Position numbers and translations under genes: made by a program. A DNA stretch of 48,937 bases, taken from assembly GCA_020436125.1 (NCBI GenBank), contig JAGQYK010000021.1:1-48937 (forward strand), in the 5' to 3' direction. The notes below the pieces were generated by a model that saw only the letters and a list, made by a program, of their open reading frames with translations, made no database searches and had not been told where the DNA came from. Position 1 is the stretch's first letter, and every line of letters starts with the position of its first letter. Shown piece after piece: positions 45,606-48,937 of this stretch. This stretch comes from Cyclobacteriaceae bacterium. Its GTDB lineage: Bacteria; Bacteroidota; Bacteroidia; Cytophagales; Cyclobacteriaceae.

Positions 45606-47102
45606 TTACCGCTCCAACTTAAAATCGGTATTCGTTGCTGGCCTCTGTTCTGCATTCACCCCTTTCCAGGCCGTTCTATAAATCCAATCGGTCATTTTCT
45701 TTAACTTCTTGTAATCTATGTTTTCCGGACTGTCCTGCGGAGTGTGGTAGTCGGGATGGAGTAAGGTGGTATACATCAAAGAGGGAATACCTAGTCTGGC
45801 ATAGGGAAGGTGGTCACTCCTGAAAAACCACCCTTCAATATGATCAGGTCTGTCCCACAAAGTATCCAGTTTGAATTGTGGGCCTTCTTTATTGGCATCA
45901 TAGGCCATCTTTGTTAATGTGGCTGAAGTTTGATGAGGAGGGGTAGAGCCTAGAATGGCTGCACTGTCTGGATGGTTTCTACCTATCATATCGCCATTGA
46001 GCACAGTAGCAATGGAGGATAGTGGAATGGTAGGGTGTGATGTGAAATATCTTGATCCTAATAATCCTTTTTCTTCTGCACCATGAATAATCAGTAACAC
46101 CGATCTTTTTCCAGGAGATTTTTTAAGTGCTTTGGCAGTGGCAAACATCGCTACGTTTACGCTTGCGTTGTCATCTGCACCATAGTATATAGAATCATTT
46201 TTGATTACATGGCGAATACCGTGTGCATCGGTGTGCCCACTCAGCACCAGGTATTCTTTTGAAAGTACTGGATCTGTACCAGCTATTTTTCCAATAATGT
46301 TAACAGAAGGGTAAGTAAAACTTTCAATATGAAGAGATGCTTGCAATTGGAGGCCTTCGGTCTTTATCCAGTCAATGGCATCTGGATGTAACCAAATAAC
46401 AGGAGGGGCTGCTACAGGAGGCGCAGCTCTTCCACCTCCCTCAATATCAAAGCTTCCCAGTATATTATTTGATTGTGCATAGGGCCAACTGTGTTCTCCA
46501 TATTCATCGGCAATAAAAAGTAGGGCAACTGCGCCACGAGCGATCAGGTCATTGCCATACTTGTTCATGATGGAGCGACTGTATCTCCATTCTGGCAAGG
46601 AGACGTTGAGGTTGATATCGTCAGGTACAACTTGCAGTGCAACAGCCTTACCTTTTACATCGATTTTACTTAAATCAGCTTGTCCTGTTTTCCCTATGTA
46701 TAAGATGGGTGCATTCACCTCTGCAGGAGCAGTTTGCGTAATCAGGGCATCTTTCCAAAGCGCTAATGATTTATCTCCAATGAGGATGGTGCTGGTGGAT
46801 GAAATACGATGACGTAGGAGTGAGAAATATTGAAAATAAGTGCCATCATCGCCAGCGGGTTCAAAACCTTCTTCCTGCATCCGCTTTCCCATCCACATGG
46901 CTGCTCTAAGCTCATCAATGGTGCCACCGGCACGTCCTCTGAAATGGGTTCCGGCCTGGGCAAATAAACCATCGCGTAACTCTTTTTCGGTGATAGAAGA
47001 AAGTGCTGGAGGTACATCGGTTTTACTTTTTTTAGATGACTGTGCATTTGCACCGAACGAAAGGAAGAGAAGGAGTACGCTGATGTATTTATTCATTGCC
47101 AT
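45606..47102 (-). CDS. Exported M28-family metallopeptidase
   Basis: A 498-residue zinc aminopeptidase-like protein with a signal peptide (about 1-20). The metal and catalytic residues are visible: His290 (SGHTDAHG), Asp310 (YGADDNAS), Glu343/Glu344 (GAEEKGLLGS), Asp371 (NGDMIGRN) and His453 (PDYHTPQD). A PA-domain insertion is at about 115-270 (ARGAVALLFIADEYGE). M28 enzymes remove N-terminal residues from peptides, here probably in the periplasm or outside. Divergent from L-serine dehydratase, 120 bases away. It fits the peptide-use model for the locus. Confidence 0.93.
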   Translation of the reverse strand: MAMNKYISVLLLFLSFGANAQSSKKSKTDVPPALSSITEKELRDGLFAQAGTHFRGRAGGTIDELRAAMWMGKRMQEEGFEPAGDDGTYFQYFSLLRHRISSTSTILIGDKSLALWKDALITQTAPAEVNAPILYIGKTGQADLSKIDVKGKAVALQVVPDDINLNVSLPEWRYSRSIMNKYGNDLIARGAVALLFIADEYGEHSWPYAQSNNILGSFDIEGGGRAAPPVAAPPVIWLHPDAIDWIKTEGLQLQASLHIESFTYPSVNIIGKIAGTDPVLSKEYLVLSGHTDAHGIRHVIKNDSIYYGADDNASVNVAMFATAKALKKSPGKRSVLLIIHGAEEKGLLGSRYFTSHPTIPLSSIATVLNGDMIGRNHPDSAAILGSTPPHQTSATLTKMAYDANKEGPQFKLDTLWDRPDHIEGWFFRSDHLPYARLGIPSLMYTTLLHPDYHTPQDSPENIDYKKLKKMTDWIYRTAWKGVNAEQRPATNTDFKLER

Positions 47103-47222
47103 GATTTTATTTCTTTTCGAAAGATACCGATTATAAAATGGAATCCATTTGAGTTCGTTAACAGATAAATGCTATAATTTCACTAAATTAGTAACTCCTC
47201 ATTATTTATTTTAAAAGAGCTC

Positions 47223-48812
47223 ATGAATAGCTATCCCAGTATTTTCAACGATGTCATCGGTCCGGTAATGAGAGGGCCATCCAGTTCTCATTGTGCAGCT
47301 TCTTTGCGGATAGGTAGATTGTGCCGAGATCTCATGGAGGGTGACATCAAAGAAGTTTACATTGAGTTTGACCCCAATGGGTCTTTGGCTACCACCCACA
47401 AAGGACAAGGGTCCGATATGGGATTGTTTGGTGGGTTTTTGGGTTGGGAAGCTTATGATGAGCGATTGCCAAATTATTTACAGGCAGTGGATGAGGCAGG
47501 CATTAAGATTGTCATAGATATTCATCCCATAGGAGCAACACATCCCAATACGTATAAAATAACATTAAAGAACGATAAAGAAACGCGGTCTGTCATTGCC
47601 TTATCAACAGGGGGAGGTATGATTCAGGTGATTGAAATAGATGGTGCGCCTGTATTGATGGCTGGGGATTTTTATGAAACCCTGGTGTATGTTAAATCGG
47701 GTGATCAAGTAGTTAAATTTTTACAAGAATCCGTAGAGGTTGATGAAATTAATATCCGCCAAGGAGATGCAACTTTTATTGAAGTAAAATCTGATCAGTT
47801 TTTGACTGAAGGTATCATTGAGGAATTGATGGAGATGAAGGACGTGTTGTTCGTTAAAAAGTTATCACCCGTTCTTCCTGTATTGGCCCGCAAAGATTTA
47901 TCTGTACCTTTTATTACTACGGCTGAAATGCTGGAGTACAATGAAGGTAAAAATTTGTCATTGTGGGAGTTGGCCGTACATTACGAAAGTGCGCGTGGAA
48001 ATATTTCTCATGATGAAGTTTTTGAAAAAATGCGTCACATTGTAGGTATCATGAGCAATGCCATTGAATTAGGATTGAAGGGAACGTCTTATGAAGATCG
48101 TATACTGGGTCCACAGTCCGTTAATTTCAATAAGCAAATTAAAGCAAAAGCGCTGGTAGAAGGAGATGTGTTGAATCAAGTGATCTTATATACTTCTGCT
48201 ATGATGGAGGTGAAGAGTTCCATGGGAGTAATTGTGGCTGCACCTACTGCAGGTTCATGTGGGGCACTACCAGGTGCTGTGATAGGCACAGCTGATATTT
48301 TGAAATTATCGGAGGATGATAAAGTGAAGGCCATGTTGGCTGCCGGTATCATTGGGGTATTCATTGCCGCTCATGCAACGTTTGCCGCTGAGGTGGGTGG
48401 GTGTATGGCAGAATGTGGTTCTGGCTCCGGAATGGCAGCAGCAGGAATTGTTACGCTAAGGAATGGAACGTTGAATCAATCTTTGGCAGCAGCTTCTATG
48501 TCACTTCAATCCTCTTTAGGTATGATTTGTGATATGATTGCTGATAGGGTAGAAGCTCCTTGTTTGAATAGAAATGTACAAGCGGCAACCCATGCCATCT
48601 CCTCTGCGAACATGGCGTTAGCCGATTACGATCAGGTGATTCCGTTGGATGAAGTGATTGAGACTATGAAGAAAGTAGGTGATGCCATCCCCAATACATT
48701 GCGCTGCACCGGACTAGGCGGTCTGGCCATTACGAAAACAGCTAAGAAAATTGAAGCTATGCTTGCTGAGAAAGAAGGTGCACAAAGCAAGACTTTCTTT
48801 AAGGTGTGTTGA
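47223..48812 (+). CDS. sdaA: Iron-sulfur L-serine dehydratase (fused beta-alpha)
   Basis: A 529-residue single-chain L-serine ammonia-lyase. The N-terminal beta part begins with RGPSSSHCAAS (usually GPSSSHTA) and the C-terminal alpha part binds a [4Fe-4S] cluster used to remove water from serine to give pyruvate and ammonia. Cys394, Cys436 and Cys447 (VGGCMAEC, MICDMI, EAPCLNRN) have the 42- and 11-residue spacing of the cluster ligands in the Legionella enzyme as I recall it. The last residue is Cys529, the position that reaches back into the active site in that enzyme. Between the two parts, residues 160-240 are longer than in E. coli SdaA. It is cytoplasmic. Confidence 0.93.
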   Translation: MNSYPSIFNDVIGPVMRGPSSSHCAASLRIGRLCRDLMEGDIKEVYIEFDPNGSLATTHKGQGSDMGLFGGFLGWEAYDERLPNYLQAVDEAGIKIVIDIHPIGATHPNTYKITLKNDKETRSVIALSTGGGMIQVIEIDGAPVLMAGDFYETLVYVKSGDQVVKFLQESVEVDEINIRQGDATFIEVKSDQFLTEGIIEELMEMKDVLFVKKLSPVLPVLARKDLSVPFITTAEMLEYNEGKNLSLWELAVHYESARGNISHDEVFEKMRHIVGIMSNAIELGLKGTSYEDRILGPQSVNFNKQIKAKALVEGDVLNQVILYTSAMMEVKSSMGVIVAAPTAGSCGALPGAVIGTADILKLSEDDKVKAMLAAGIIGVFIAAHATFAAEVGGCMAECGSGSGMAAAGIVTLRNGTLNQSLAAASMSLQSSLGMICDMIADRVEAPCLNRNVQAATHAISSANMALADYDQVIPLDEVIETMKKVGDAIPNTLRCTGLGGLAITKTAKKIEAMLAEKEGAQSKTFFKVC

Positions 48813-48824
48813 TCATTTGCAGTC

Positions 48825-48935
48825 CTATTTTCTTGTTTCTTTAATAATCAATTTACCTGTTACTGTTTTATTTCCAGTAGTAACTTCTACTTGATACATC
48901 CCACTTTTAATAAACTCATTGTAATGAATAAAGTA
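48825..48935 (-). CDS. Type IX secretion sorting-tail protein, C-terminal end (partial)
   Basis: Only the last 36 residues are inside the window; the frame is open to the window edge. The sequence SGMYQVEVTTGNKTVTGKLI ending in IKETRK is a type A C-terminal sorting domain of the type IX secretion system: a G-x-Y/Y-x-V strand, then K-x-V-x-G-K-L-x-I, and a short basic end. Proteins with this tail are exported through the outer membrane. The protein itself lies outside the window. It is convergent with the serine dehydratase gene, 12 bases apart. Confidence 0.82.
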   Translation of the reverse strand, partial: YFIHYNEFIKSGMYQVEVTTGNKTVTGKLIIKETRK

Positions 48936-48937
48936 GG

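Overview
The window is a stretch of a Bacteroidota chromosome, most likely Cytophagales-like. Several things point there. There is a SusC/SusD pair. A partial gene at the right edge ends in a type IX secretion C-terminal sorting tail. The bacillithiol gene bshB1 lies next to a thioredoxin reductase tail. The tRNA-Thr gene has a textbook Bacteroidetes promoter (TTTG, 19 bp, TAnnTTTG). There are exported Asp-box (BNR) proteins and a 7TM-AraC regulator. Base composition looks roughly 40% GC. No CRISPR array, insertion sequence, prophage or rRNA was seen. No stretch over 300 bases lacks a gene.

Layout. 1-4.3 kb is housekeeping: trxB tail, bshB1, pdxH (convergent, sharing stop-codon bases with bshB1), a YqgE/AlgH protein, a five-repeat DUF349 protein and tRNA-Thr. 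4.3-8.3 kb holds a stress or redox-looking module: a MORN-type protein, a small protein with two four-cysteine modules, a sigma-54-type response regulator with its histidine kinase, and a divergent Rnk/GreA-like factor. 8.4-14.7 kb is a minus-strand operon of two exported 547-residue YtcJ-like amidohydrolases around a class III aminotransferase and a CoA-acylating semialdehyde dehydrogenase, which looks like a beta-amino-acid degradation route. 14.8-27.5 kb is mixed: a DUF1905/YdeI protein, a large Asp-box protein, a small membrane protein, a UDG-family protein, a PAS kinase with response regulator, an MBL hydrolase, a YCF48-like protein, an ankyrin-lipocalin protein, a 7TM-AraC regulator and a decayed adenylate cyclase fragment.

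27.5-48.9 kb looks like one nutrient-use locus. A divergent HTH protein of unrecognised family faces an eight-gene run: SusC, SusD, two surface lipoproteins sharing a C-terminal domain, an aminotransferase, a glutamate-transporter-family symporter with altered substrate residues, an S41-like exported protein and a second Asp-box protein. It is followed by a SelA-like PLP enzyme, an exported amidohydrolase, an M28 peptidase and an iron-sulfur L-serine dehydratase. No carbohydrate-active enzyme is present and all recognisable chemistry is for peptides and amino acids, so I infer a peptide or amino-acid utilisation locus rather than a polysaccharide one.

The points most worth following are the substituted transporter, the new HTH regulator with a shared palindrome at two divergent promoters, the lipoprotein pair, the long hairpin before the aminotransferase, and the beta-amino-acid operon.
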